Source of the DNA: an uncultured Oscillochloris sp.
GTDB lineage: Bacteria; Chloroflexota; Chloroflexia; Chloroflexales; Chloroflexaceae
Assembly (NCBI GenBank): GCA_903877945.1
Contig: CAIRFY010000106.1
Coordinates: 1 to 12,034, forward strand
Reading direction: 5' to 3'
Length of the DNA stretch: 12,034 bases
Below, in pieces: positions 1-7,128 of this stretch. The stretch's first letter is position 1. Each line of letters begins with the position of its first letter. Both the position numbers and the translations under genes were made by a program. The notes under the pieces are model-generated. The model worked only from the letters and a program-made list of their open reading frames with translations, ran no database searches and was not told the DNA's origin.

Positions 1-100
1 CCCCCCAGCCCCCTCTCCCTGAGCGGGAGAGGGGGAGTCGGATGCGTCCTGCTGCGGAATCTCCCCTCTCCCCGTGAGGGAGAGGGGCAGGGGGTGAGGG
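1..100. repeat. GC-rich double-hairpin repeat, copy A (left end cut by window)
   Basis: This copy holds two hairpins. The first has perfect 11-bp arms (9-19 with 25-35, loop TGAGC); the second has perfect 10-bp arms (63-72 with 78-87, loop CGTGA). The two halves are also roughly reverse complements of each other, so the whole unit can fold as one imperfect palindrome. Positions 1-100 match 3670-3769 with a single mismatch (near position 52). Copy B at 825-913 is a shorter, more diverged relative. Similar palindromes that read as PLPLGEG-type peptides are common in Chloroflexota and other environmental genomes, from general knowledge. It could also act as a terminator or mRNA stabiliser; no T-run follows it. 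Confidence 0.85.
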
Positions 101-134
101 CCGGAGGGTGACTTTGCATCTGCCCTGAGGTACT

Positions 135-2336
135 ATGGCCCCCATGAACACAAATTCCAACCATCGCCCCGCCTGGCTCTGGTGGCTGCTGGCCGTGCTG
201 ATCACCAGCGGTGCGCTGCTGCTGCGGGTGGCCACGATCCGCCAGAGCCTGCCGTATGTCGATCATCCCGACGAACCCAACCCGATCAACTACGTGATCG
301 ACATGCTGCGCACGGGCGACCCGAACCAGCATTTCTTCCAGAAGCCCTCGCTCTTCGTCTACTTGCTGCTGAGCGCCCTGAGCGTCCACTACCACCTGGG
401 CGTCGCCGCCGGTACCTACGGCGACCTGAACCAGACGACGATCACCACCTACCTCGTAACAACGCTACCGGGTTTTTTCATTGTAGCGCGTTGGGTTTCG
501 GCCAGCTTCGGCGCGCTCACCGCCCTGGCCGCCTACAGCCTGGGTGAGCGCGGCTGGGGCCGGGGCGCGGGCCTGGTCGGTGCGTTGTTTGTGGCCCTGC
601 TGCCCTACCACCTGAAATTCTCGCAGTGGGCCACCACCGACGTTACCGCTTCGTTCATGGCCTGCCTGAGCCTCGGCGCGGCGATCCTGGCTGCCCAGAG
701 CAACCGCTGGCGGGCCTACCTGGTGGCCGGAGCCTTCGCGGGCTTCGCCGCCTCGGCCAAGTATAACGCCGGGATTGTGGCCGGGGCGCTTGTGGTGGCG
801 GCGATCATTGGGTCGAAGTATTCGCCCTCACCCCCCAGCCCCCTTTCCCTGAGAGGGAGAGGGGGAGTCGGACTCCCCTCGCCCCTTGAGGGAGAGGGGC
901 TGGGGGTGAGGGGCAGGGTAGGCGGTCAACTCCTGCGCCTAGTCGCCGCCGGGGCCGCCGCAGTGGTCTGCTTTGTGGTGGGAACGCCCTACTCGCTGCT
1001 GAGCTTCGGCGAGGTGAGCGGCGGGGTGCTGCGGCAGTGGGGGAACTACCGTGGGGAGAACGGGCAGTACCGGGGCGCGTGGAATATAGCTGGTTATGTC
1101 GAGTTCTTCACCTCCGAGGGGTTGAGCCCGCTGCTCTGCGTGGCCGTGTTTGTCGGGCTGATCCTGCTGGGTCGGCGTCGTCCGCGTATGCTGGCGGTGT
1201 GGCTGGGATTCGCCCTGCCCTCCCTGCTCATCCACCTCTCGCGGCCAACCCACTTTATGCAAAACATGCTGCCGCTGCTGGTCGCCTGCGCTCTGCCGGT
1301 GGGGGTCGCCGTGGTTGAGGCGGGTCGGTTAGTACAGGGATCCAAAAATCTCTATCGGGCTGTGACGCGAGGACGTGAGGACGCAAAAACGCGAGGATGC
1401 GAGGACGCGAGAACGCGGTTCGGTATGAATTTAGATACCCGGTACCTCCCGTTCTTAGGCGCTGGGGTTGGGGTTATTGTGGCGACGATCCTCCTACTGC
1501 CGGTCGCCCTTACCAGCGCGGCCTACGTGAGCCGCCAGGCCGCCGGTGATTCGCGGGTGCAGCTTATCGCGTGGATCGACCAGAACGTGCCGCCAGGGAC
1601 ACGCATCGCCGCCGAGCTGAAGCCGGTACCGGGCGACACCGAGCAGCGCTGGACGGACGTCCCGTTGATGGCGGCCCACGACATGGCCTGGTACCGCGCC
1701 CAGGGCTACGCCTACCTGGTACTCTCCGCGAAGCGCTGGGGCCAGCCTGAGCCGACGCCAGCCTACCTGCCTCTGATTAGCACTGGCGTACTGGTTGAAT
1801 TTGGCTCAGCGCGCCGCGACGACATGCTCGGCTCGCGGCTCCTGGTGGTCGCCACCGGCCTTGCATCCGCCGATGTGCCACACCCCATCCCCGGCGAACT
1901 GCGCTTCGGCGGGGCCAGGCTGCTCGGCCTCGCCATTGGCGACCCCTCGGCAGACGGGAGGCCGCCCATGCTCGTGCCGGACGGCACCCTCAGGCCCGGC
2001 GGCGTCCTGGGCCTGCGTACCTTCTGGCAGGTCGATGCGCCCTTCGCCGACGACCTCTCCATCTTCGTCCACCTGATCGACGCCAACGGCGGGGTGCCCA
2101 CCCAGCGCGACGCGCCGCCCTGGCAGGGGCGTTTCCCTACCAGCACCTGGCGGGCGGGAACGATGGTGGTGGACGCCAACGATGTCTATCTGCCGCCGGG
2201 CCTGGCCCCAGGCAGCTACCGCGTGGTGCTGGGCATGTTCAACCCGGCCACCGGCGCACGCCCCGCCGTGACCTTCAACGGTGCGCCGGTTCCCTCCGGC
2301 GAGTACGAGGTTGCCACGATCACGGTGGTGAAGTAG
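135..2336 (+). CDS. GT-C membrane glycosyltransferase (ArnT/PMT-like) with C-terminal beta-sandwich
   Basis: The 733-residue product is a polytopic membrane protein with about 11-12 hydrophobic segments (first at residues 13-33). It is probably an inverting GT-C enzyme that moves a sugar from a polyprenyl-phosphate donor outside the cytoplasmic membrane. The first extramembrane loop carries the acidic motif DHPDEP (residues 43-48) followed by KPSL, as in the ArnT/PMT_2 group, and a second acidic residue, D169, aligns with D178 of the paralogue at 9279-11300. Residues about 586-733 form a soluble domain with the signature IFVHLID...FPTSTWRAG...PPGLAPGSYRVVLGMF, probably a carbohydrate-binding-like beta-sandwich. 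Compared with the paralogue it has two extra loops (residues 231-260 and about 402-432), each made from a genomic repeat. ATG 135 follows GAGG at 127-130; ATG 144 is a possible alternative. Acceptor and donor sugar are unknown. Confidence 0.88.
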   Translation: MAPMNTNSNHRPAWLWWLLAVLITSGALLLRVATIRQSLPYVDHPDEPNPINYVIDMLRTGDPNQHFFQKPSLFVYLLLSALSVHYHLGVAAGTYGDLNQTTITTYLVTTLPGFFIVARWVSASFGALTALAAYSLGERGWGRGAGLVGALFVALLPYHLKFSQWATTDVTASFMACLSLGAAILAAQSNRWRAYLVAGAFAGFAASAKYNAGIVAGALVVAAIIGSKYSPSPPSPLSLRGRGGVGLPSPLEGEGLGVRGRVGGQLLRLVAAGAAAVVCFVVGTPYSLLSFGEVSGGVLRQWGNYRGENGQYRGAWNIAGYVEFFTSEGLSPLLCVAVFVGLILLGRRRPRMLAVWLGFALPSLLIHLSRPTHFMQNMLPLLVACALPVGVAVVEAGRLVQGSKNLYRAVTRGREDAKTRGCEDARTRFGMNLDTRYLPFLGAGVGVIVATILLLPVALTSAAYVSRQAAGDSRVQLIAWIDQNVPPGTRIAAELKPVPGDTEQRWTDVPLMAAHDMAWYRAQGYAYLVLSAKRWGQPEPTPAYLPLISTGVLVEFGSARRDDMLGSRLLVVATGLASADVPHPIPGELRFGGARLLGLAIGDPSADGRPPMLVPDGTLRPGGVLGLRTFWQVDAPFADDLSIFVHLIDANGGVPTQRDAPPWQGRFPTSTWRAGTMVVDANDVYLPPGLAPGSYRVVLGMFNPATGARPAVTFNGAPVPSGEYEVATITVVK
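825..913. repeat. Double-hairpin repeat, copy B, translated in frame inside the GT-C gene
   Basis: This is a diverged and shortened copy of the repeat at 1-100 and 3664-3770: CCCTCACCCCCCAGCCCCCT at the left end and GGGGGTGAGGGG at the right, with both internal hairpins recognisable. It lacks the central spacer present in the other copies (around 42-58). It is read without stops as residues 231-260, rich in Pro, Ser, Gly and Arg. It falls in the loop after the hydrophobic segment ending near residue 226 and before the one starting near 266. The paralogue at 9279-11300 has only a short loop at the same place, which supports an insertion. Confidence 0.85.
1364..1417. repeat. 8-bp tandem repeat (GACGCGAG) inside the GT-C gene
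   Basis: Six full units and one partial unit of the octamer run head to tail: GACGCGAG, GACGTGAG, GACGCAAA, AACGCGAG, GATGCGAG, GACGCGAG, AACGCG. Because 8 is not a multiple of 3, the reading frame returns every three units, giving an 8-residue protein repeat, TRGREDAK then TRGCEDAR. It lies in a hydrophilic loop (residues about 410-428) before the last hydrophobic segment. The paralogue lacks this stretch. Similar REDAKTR-type repeats are common in intergenic DNA of Chloroflexota, from general knowledge. Confidence 0.88.
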
Positions 2337-2364
2337 AACCACAAACCCTCGATAGTAATCATCA

Positions 2365-2470
2365 CATATAGCAATCCTCTTGGGGTTGTTGTGTGGAGTC
2401 AAGGCTTTAGCCGGATAAGGCCGCCTAAAGGCTCGACTCCTTTTCATAACCAATTTAGGATTGCTATATG
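2365..2470. mobile_element. MITE-like element with 14-bp terminal inverted repeats
   Basis: Perfect 14-bp arms, CATATAGCAATCCT at 2365-2378 and its reverse complement at 2457-2470, bound a 106-bp segment with no coding potential. A TA dinucleotide sits at the edge of each TAGCAATCCT arm, as expected for TA target duplication by IS630/Tc1-type transposases. TAGCAATCC-like ends are also common in small elements of cyanobacteria and Chloroflexota, from general knowledge. It fills the spacer between the convergent GT-C gene and holB. No transposase is nearby, so it would have needed one in trans. Family assignment is an inference. Confidence 0.6.
2395..2440. terminator. Large stem-loop between convergent genes, possible bidirectional terminator
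   Basis: Arms 2395-2414 and 2421-2440 pair at 17 of 20 positions around a 6-base loop. The plus-strand side is followed by TTTTC (2441-2445), so this could end transcription of the GT-C gene. On the minus strand it lies just beyond the holB stop. It forms the interior of the MITE-like element at 2365-2470, so the terminator role may be secondary. Confidence 0.45.
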
Positions 2471-2491
2471 ATTAGTTTGTAAGGAAGAAAC

Positions 2492-3520
2492 CTACACCGT
2501 CGGCATATGCAATAACAGATTCTCCAGCACCAACTGGGGGTTGCCATTTTCACGCAGTTGCTGAGTGGCGGTACCGATTCTCCCAACAAAGGCGTGGATG
2601 ACGGGAATCCGGAGACGGGCGGCCTCGTGAGCGAGATCGTCACGCCGGTCAATGTTGATCACGCTCTCGGGGCAGCCGGCGGCAACCAGCAGCACATCGC
2701 GCCACCAGCCCTGCCAGAGATCGAGCCAGGCAAAGACGACCTCTTGCTCGCCACCGCGATACTCTTTGGCGCGCTGCTCGGCCCAGCGAAAGGCGGTGCC
2801 ACGATTGTGGCTATGGCCGCCCAGTTCAACCAGAGCGGACAATTGCTCCTGGCGGGCGGCGATCACCTCGGGCTGGGCGGCAGCAGCCAGCGCCCAGCCG
2901 ACCCGCCCGCCGCTCCAGGCCGCCAGCAACTCGGCGTCGGTGGCGACAATGTTGCGTGCCACCAAAGCCTCGACCACCTGACGGCGGGGCAGCGGGCGCA
3001 GGCGTAGCACCCGGCAACGCGAAACAATCGTCGGCAACAGGTCGGTACTGTTCGCCACCAGGATGATCGTCGCGTAATCGGGCGGCTCCTCCAACGTCTT
3101 CAGCATCGCGTTCGAGGACTCTTCGTTGAGTCGCTCGGCATCGTGAAGGATCAGCACGCGGCGGCGACCCTCGTAGGGGCGCAGGCTGATGTCGTGCTGC
3201 CACTCACGAATGGTGGCAATCTTCAATTCCTTCTGGCGGGCGGCCTCATCGGCCTTGATCGCGGCGGCCTGCGAGGCCATCCCGGCGATCCGCACATCGG
3301 GGTGGCTGCCGCGCACGATCCGCCGACAGGCCCGACACTCCTGGCAGGGGTCGCCGATGCCACGCTCGCAGTTGAGAGCCATCGCCACATGCAGAGCCAA
3401 GGCGGCCTTGCCAAGTCCCGGTGAACCGCTGAAGATATAAGCGTGGGCGTCGCTACCAGCGAGGATGCTGCGCCGCAGTTGGTCAACCGCCCACTCGTGG
3501 CCAACGATGTTCCAGCTCAT
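2492..3520 (-). CDS. holB: DNA polymerase III subunit delta' (clamp loader)
   Basis: The 342-residue product is a subunit of the clamp-loader complex that opens the beta clamp and loads it on primed DNA. The N-terminal AAA+ domain has a P-loop GSPGLGKA (residues 32-39). A zinc-binding cysteine set follows: C51, C59, C62 and C65 (CERGIGDPCQECRAC). The Walker B position reads LILHDAE (123-129), without the usual DE pair; then come LEEPP (143-147), the arginine-finger motif SRC (167-169) and the sensor-2-like GGRVGWAL (204-211). Lys38 is kept but the next residue is Ala rather than Thr/Ser, so ATP hydrolysis is doubtful, as in many delta' proteins. Length fits the family. No Shine-Dalgarno sequence is seen before ATG 3520; the region upstream is palindromic. 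It is the last of three minus-strand genes, 290 bases after the ligase gene. Confidence 0.92.
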   Translation of the reverse strand: MSWNIVGHEWAVDQLRRSILAGSDAHAYIFSGSPGLGKAALALHVAMALNCERGIGDPCQECRACRRIVRGSHPDVRIAGMASQAAAIKADEAARQKELKIATIREWQHDISLRPYEGRRRVLILHDAERLNEESSNAMLKTLEEPPDYATIILVANSTDLLPTIVSRCRVLRLRPLPRRQVVEALVARNIVATDAELLAAWSGGRVGWALAAAAQPEVIAARQEQLSALVELGGHSHNRGTAFRWAEQRAKEYRGGEQEVVFAWLDLWQGWWRDVLLVAAGCPESVINIDRRDDLAHEAARLRIPVIHAFVGRIGTATQQLRENGNPQLVLENLLLHMPTV

Positions 3521-3527
3521 GGCTGTG

Positions 3528-3613
3528 GGGAGGGCCAGGGAGGGGTATCCCTCCCTGAAACCCTTACTTAAAGAGAGATTTCAAGGGAGGGGTACCCCTC
3601 CCTTGACCCTCCC
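3528..3613. repeat. Pair of inverted palindromes upstream of holB
   Basis: Two related units lie in opposite orientation at 3528-3560 and 3579-3613. Each is itself a palindrome: 3537-3556 has 8-bp arms around GTAT, and 3581-3606 is a perfect 26-bp palindrome centred on a GGTACC site. The reverse complement of the second unit aligns with the first over its whole length with a few one-base differences. The first palindrome starts 16 bases before the holB start codon, so in mRNA the structure would lie in the leader. It might limit translation, or end or stabilise the transcript from upstream; none of this is shown. Confidence 0.8.
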
Positions 3614-3624
3614 AGAGGTTTTAG

Positions 3625-3811
3625 ATCCAATACCTTTCACATAAGGAATCTGCCGCCGTTCATCCCTCACCCCCCAGCCCCCTCTCCCTGAGCGGGAGAG
3701 GGGGAGTCGGATGCGTCCTGGTGCGGAATCTCCCCTCTCCCCGTGAGGGAGAGGGGCAGGGGGTGAGGGGGCACGGTCGGCATAAATCGGCTTATGTGAA
3801 AGGTACTGGAT
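3625..3811. mobile_element. MITE-like element with 21-bp terminal inverted repeats around repeat copy C
   Basis: Arms 3625-3645 and 3791-3811 are inverted repeats matching at 20 of 21 positions; both contain CCTTTCACATAAG on one strand. Inside the arms the similarity continues in weaker form (TGCCG and CCGT words), and the centre is the double-hairpin repeat at 3664-3770, so the whole 187 bp is an imperfect palindrome. The right arm ends on the first base of the stop triplet of the ligase gene (3811-3813). No target duplication is evident at the ends and there is no coding potential. A decayed or non-autonomous mobile element is the simplest reading; a large terminator structure is the alternative. 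Confidence 0.6.
3664..3770. repeat. Double-hairpin repeat, copy C (complete)
   Basis: This is the full-length copy of the family, starting CCCTCACCCCCC and ending GGGGGTGAGGGG. It has the same two internal hairpins as copy A and matches it at 99 of 100 aligned positions, in the same orientation. It forms the core of the larger inverted-repeat element at 3625-3811. Confidence 0.85.
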
Positions 3812-6800
3812 CATGGGCCTATCTTTGCGGTCTGTACCATTATAAGGAGTTGCTGCACCTGAGTGATCTTGTCCGTCTGCCCCGCCGCCTGGAGTGCAGC
3901 GATCAGTCGTTTCGCCTCGCCGATAGCCTCGTCATAATGCTGGGTGTCGCTCAGCACGATGGTGTAGTTGCGGCTGTACTCGACATTGGCGGGCTGAAGG
4001 GCCACCGCACGTTGGTAGGGCGCTAACGCACTGGCCACGTTACCGGCTCGCGCTGACAACAGCCCGACGGCGGATTGTAGCAGGGCGGTCTGGCTGCGCA
4101 TCGCCTTCGCGGCAGCGGCTTGATCAGGGCTACTTTCCAGATTCGTCAGGCGATTTTCGGTCTTCTGCGCCTCCGCAATAAAGGCGTCACGCAAGCGCCC
4201 GATCTGGTCAGGGTGCGCGGCCATAGAGTTGACGACATTCTGAATACCGCTGACCACCACCATCGGCGTGAGACCAATGGCTTTGATGTAAAAATCCGTG
4301 GCCGTGGCCACGTCGCCGCCACGGCGCTGCTCCAGATCTGCCTGACGCAAGTACGTATCGCCATAGCGCGAGTCAAGCTCCTGGGAGCGGCGCAACAACT
4401 CGGCGGCCTGTCCGTACTGCGCCTGGGCCTGTGTGCTATCGCCGGTGGCCTTCGTGTAGTCACCAAGAGTCGCCATCACGCCCGCCCGCTCATTGATCAG
4501 GGTGACATCGTTCGGAGCGATGGGTGCCACTTTTTCGTACCAACTGATCGCCAGCCGCAGCCGCTCGGGGTCACGGGTAATGCCATACCAGTAGTTATTG
4601 AGTCGGCCCAAGTTGGCAAAGTGATCCTTGTTCAGCGGGTTGAGTTCGTGAGCCTTGAGCAGCACCGCCTCGGCGTAGCTCATCATGCTCAGGGGCGAAC
4701 TGCGCTGGATGAATCCAGCTACGGCATTCTGATCGCTCAGATTGATCAGGTTCAGCACATTCGCGTTGCGGTCGGGCTGCCCAATGGGCTTATTGTTGGC
4801 ACGCAGGGCGTCGCCCGTGGTCATCAGGGCGCGACCAAGGCTGAGGTAGTAAAAGTCTTCGCCGGGACTGCTGCGCACGGTGCCAATATAGTCATCGAGG
4901 ACGGTCACGAGTTGGTTCAGATCAAGCCCAGCCCGATCATTGATACCCTGCGCCTCCTGGAAGCGCATATCAGCGTAGACGGGGGCGATATTGACGGCCC
5001 ATGTGAACCAGAGGGCCACCAGAAGCAGTGCGGCGTAGGCGATGATCGCCGGGGCGTGGCTTTCGCCACGGGTGGCAGGTCGTAAGGTTCCCCGCCCGCG
5101 CCCGGAGGTACTTCGGGCACCGGCACCCCGCTGTCCGCCCGAGGCAGTCTGGCGCCTGCGCTCGGTAGCGGGAGCCTCCTCCTCAGCCTCAGGCGCGGGG
5201 CGCAGGCTCAGGCGGTAGTGCCCATCGAGTGCGCCGCCCGCCACCGTGATCGCCATCGCGACCCAGAGCAGCATCAGGGTCGCCACAATCGGAATGCCGG
5301 TAATACCTTCAACCACATGGCTCGCCACGAGACTAATACTAGCGATAAACAGAACCTGCCAACGCCAATCCTGGCTACGCAGCATGAGCCGGGTGGCAAA
5401 TACGAAGAAGCTGATCAGCAGGAAGAGGTAACTGGCGAGCCCAAGCACCCCCTTCGTCACCAGTTCATCAAGGATGGCCTGATGCGAGCGGTCAGGCGAC
5501 GCACCACGAGCCTCAACATTCGAGAGCGAGGGCGGGAAGAACGGGTTGAAGGCGACAAACATGCTTTCTGGCCCCCAGCCGATCAGGGTGCGCAGCGGGT
5601 TGGAGGTAATCAGGCCGATTGACCCGCCGCCGTGGGCGTCACCGGCCCAGATCAGGCGACGAACCAGGCCGGTGCCGCTATCAACCTCGGTGAGCGTACC
5701 CAAGCGCCCGAGGTAGGGCACCTCGCGCAACTGCACGAAGATCGGCGCGTTTGAGAAGTTGAAGGCCGCCAGAAAGAGTGCGGCCAACACCGTAATGCCA
5801 ACCCAGATGATCAGGAGGGCACGCAGCCGTCCGGCGAGTTGGGACGCGCCGCCCGCCCGCACGCGGCGCATAATCGCCCACAACAACAGCGTGAAGAAGA
5901 TAAACAGACCCGCGCCCAGGCCAAGGAAGGGGCCACGACTCTGGGTGAAGACCGTTGCCACGATAATGAGCAGGGCTGCGGCACCGCTGACGGTCGCGCT
6001 AATGCCGACACTCAGCCGCGAGGGCTGCGCCGAACGGGCTGGCAGGAAGAAGGCAACCCCATAGCCGACCACGCCACAGCCGACGCTGACACCCAGCCAG
6101 ATCCACCAGTCTGCTGCGTTGGGGGCGTCCTTAGCGAGGGCCGACACCTGAACCCCGGAAGCGGCACTGAGGGCAAACTGCACGCCGAAGAGCAGCAGGT
6201 AGCCGAGGAGACAGAATCCAGGCCAGAGCGGGATCCGCCTGTTCGTGCGATCAACGTCCGTGGTCAGAATCCACCAGATGCCGGTGGCGCTGATCACCGC
6301 GCCGGGGAAGACCCACCAGTAGCGGAAGTCAACCGTCCGCACGGCGGCACCGAACTTGATCACGGCGAGCAGCAGCAGGAGGCCACAGAGCAGCAGCATG
6401 GCGCGCACGAAGGTCCACAGCCAATCGGCGCGCAGGTTTGTGCTGGGCGGGGCCGTGCGAAACTCACTCAGAGCGGCGACACACCGATAGAGGGCCAGAG
6501 GCGTCACCAGGATCAGGAAGGCGGCGACAAAGATCGAGTTACCGAGGGTTGACGCCACACGAGAAATCACATCGCCCTGCCAGGGCAGCGGGTCAATCCT
6601 TAGGTGCTGGAGCATCCCGTAGCTAGCAGCCGTCACCCCAGAGATGATCGTAATCGTGATGATCCGCTCGATCTGAACGCGGGTGCGCAGGGTGACCAGG
6701 ATCAGCACAAAGAGCATGATGTACGAGAGGTTTGTGTACGTACCCTGGAGCCGCTGGTACGAACCCCAAAAGCTGGTACCCGGCACCACCGAGGTCGCCG

Positions 6801-7110
6801 TGGCGAACAGAAAGACCAGGGTGTAGACGAGGGTGGGCACCGCGAGGGGAATGGCGGTGATCCGTCGCCAGAGGCTCAACTCCGGGGCGGGCGGCGGGGC
6901 GGTGCTGCGGGCGGTGAACGCCTCGATGACGCGGATGAACCCCAACGTCGAGGCAATCAGCACCAGTGAGCGTAGCGTCGTGGCCTTGTCGGGTTCGAAG
7001 TGACGTGCGGTGAAGAGATTGAAGTAGATCGGCACAAGGGTGAGGGCGAGTACCCAGCACGCCTCGATGATCCGCTCACACCAGCGACTGATCGTTGACT
7101 CTCGTTGCAT
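3811..7110 (-). CDS. O-antigen ligase/polymerase-like (Wzy_C) membrane protein with C-terminal TPR-type helices
   Basis: The 1,099-residue product has about 16 hydrophobic segments over residues 10-626. Wzy/WaaL-type marks are TQSRGPFLGL (389-398), GWGPES (511-516) and DRSHQAILDEL (540-550), where His543 lies in the position of the key histidine of this family. Such enzymes polymerise or transfer lipid-linked glycans outside the cytoplasmic membrane, to lipid or, in PglL-type enzymes, to protein. A charged Ala/Gly/Arg-rich linker (about 636-686) leads to one more membrane segment (687-708) and a helical region with TPR-like spacing (about 815-1080), for example around HELNPLNKDHFANLGRLN and PYQRAVALQP. 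That part is long for a plain ligase and probably binds a partner or the acceptor. Only a weak GAG precedes ATG 7110. The stop overlaps the end of an inverted-repeat element. Ligase, polymerase and O-oligosaccharyltransferase cannot be told apart here. Confidence 0.85.
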   Translation of the reverse strand: MQRESTISRWCERIIEACWVLALTLVPIYFNLFTARHFEPDKATTLRSLVLIASTLGFIRVIEAFTARSTAPPPAPELSLWRRITAIPLAVPTLVYTLVFLFATATSVVPGTSFWGSYQRLQGTYTNLSYIMLFVLILVTLRTRVQIERIITITIISGVTAASYGMLQHLRIDPLPWQGDVISRVASTLGNSIFVAAFLILVTPLALYRCVAALSEFRTAPPSTNLRADWLWTFVRAMLLLCGLLLLLAVIKFGAAVRTVDFRYWWVFPGAVISATGIWWILTTDVDRTNRRIPLWPGFCLLGYLLLFGVQFALSAASGVQVSALAKDAPNAADWWIWLGVSVGCGVVGYGVAFFLPARSAQPSRLSVGISATVSGAAALLIIVATVFTQSRGPFLGLGAGLFIFFTLLLWAIMRRVRAGGASQLAGRLRALLIIWVGITVLAALFLAAFNFSNAPIFVQLREVPYLGRLGTLTEVDSGTGLVRRLIWAGDAHGGGSIGLITSNPLRTLIGWGPESMFVAFNPFFPPSLSNVEARGASPDRSHQAILDELVTKGVLGLASYLFLLISFFVFATRLMLRSQDWRWQVLFIASISLVASHVVEGITGIPIVATLMLLWVAMAITVAGGALDGHYRLSLRPAPEAEEEAPATERRRQTASGGQRGAGARSTSGRGRGTLRPATRGESHAPAIIAYAALLLVALWFTWAVNIAPVYADMRFQEAQGINDRAGLDLNQLVTVLDDYIGTVRSSPGEDFYYLSLGRALMTTGDALRANNKPIGQPDRNANVLNLINLSDQNAVAGFIQRSSPLSMMSYAEAVLLKAHELNPLNKDHFANLGRLNNYWYGITRDPERLRLAISWYEKVAPIAPNDVTLINERAGVMATLGDYTKATGDSTQAQAQYGQAAELLRRSQELDSRYGDTYLRQADLEQRRGGDVATATDFYIKAIGLTPMVVVSGIQNVVNSMAAHPDQIGRLRDAFIAEAQKTENRLTNLESSPDQAAAAKAMRSQTALLQSAVGLLSARAGNVASALAPYQRAVALQPANVEYSRNYTIVLSDTQHYDEAIGEAKRLIAALQAAGQTDKITQVQQLLIMVQTAKIGP

Positions 7111-7128
7111 AGCTCACACAATGAGGGC

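Noticed and set aside
463..488. CGCTAC/GTAGCG inverted repeat with a T-run inside the first GT-C gene
   Set aside because: It is only a 6-bp stem with a long loop, and the protein aligns with the paralogue here without a gap, so neither a terminator nor an insertion is supported.
1806..2453. Minus-strand open frame over the end of the first GT-C gene
   Set aside because: It overlaps the conserved beta-sandwich coding region and the repeat spacer, with low-complexity composition.
1..3770. CRISPR-like array from the repeated GC-rich units
   Set aside because: There are only three copies, thousands of bases apart, each a double hairpin of about 100 bp, with no regular spacers and no cas genes.
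4120..5085. Long plus-strand open frame opposite the ligase gene
   Set aside because: It is antisense to a gene with clear family motifs, has no recognisable domain, and long shadow frames are expected at this GC content.
5839..6552. Plus-strand open frame rich in Gly, Glu, Arg and Gln
   Set aside because: It is a shadow of the membrane segments of the ligase gene on the other strand; a hydrophilic low-complexity product of this kind is typical of antisense frames.
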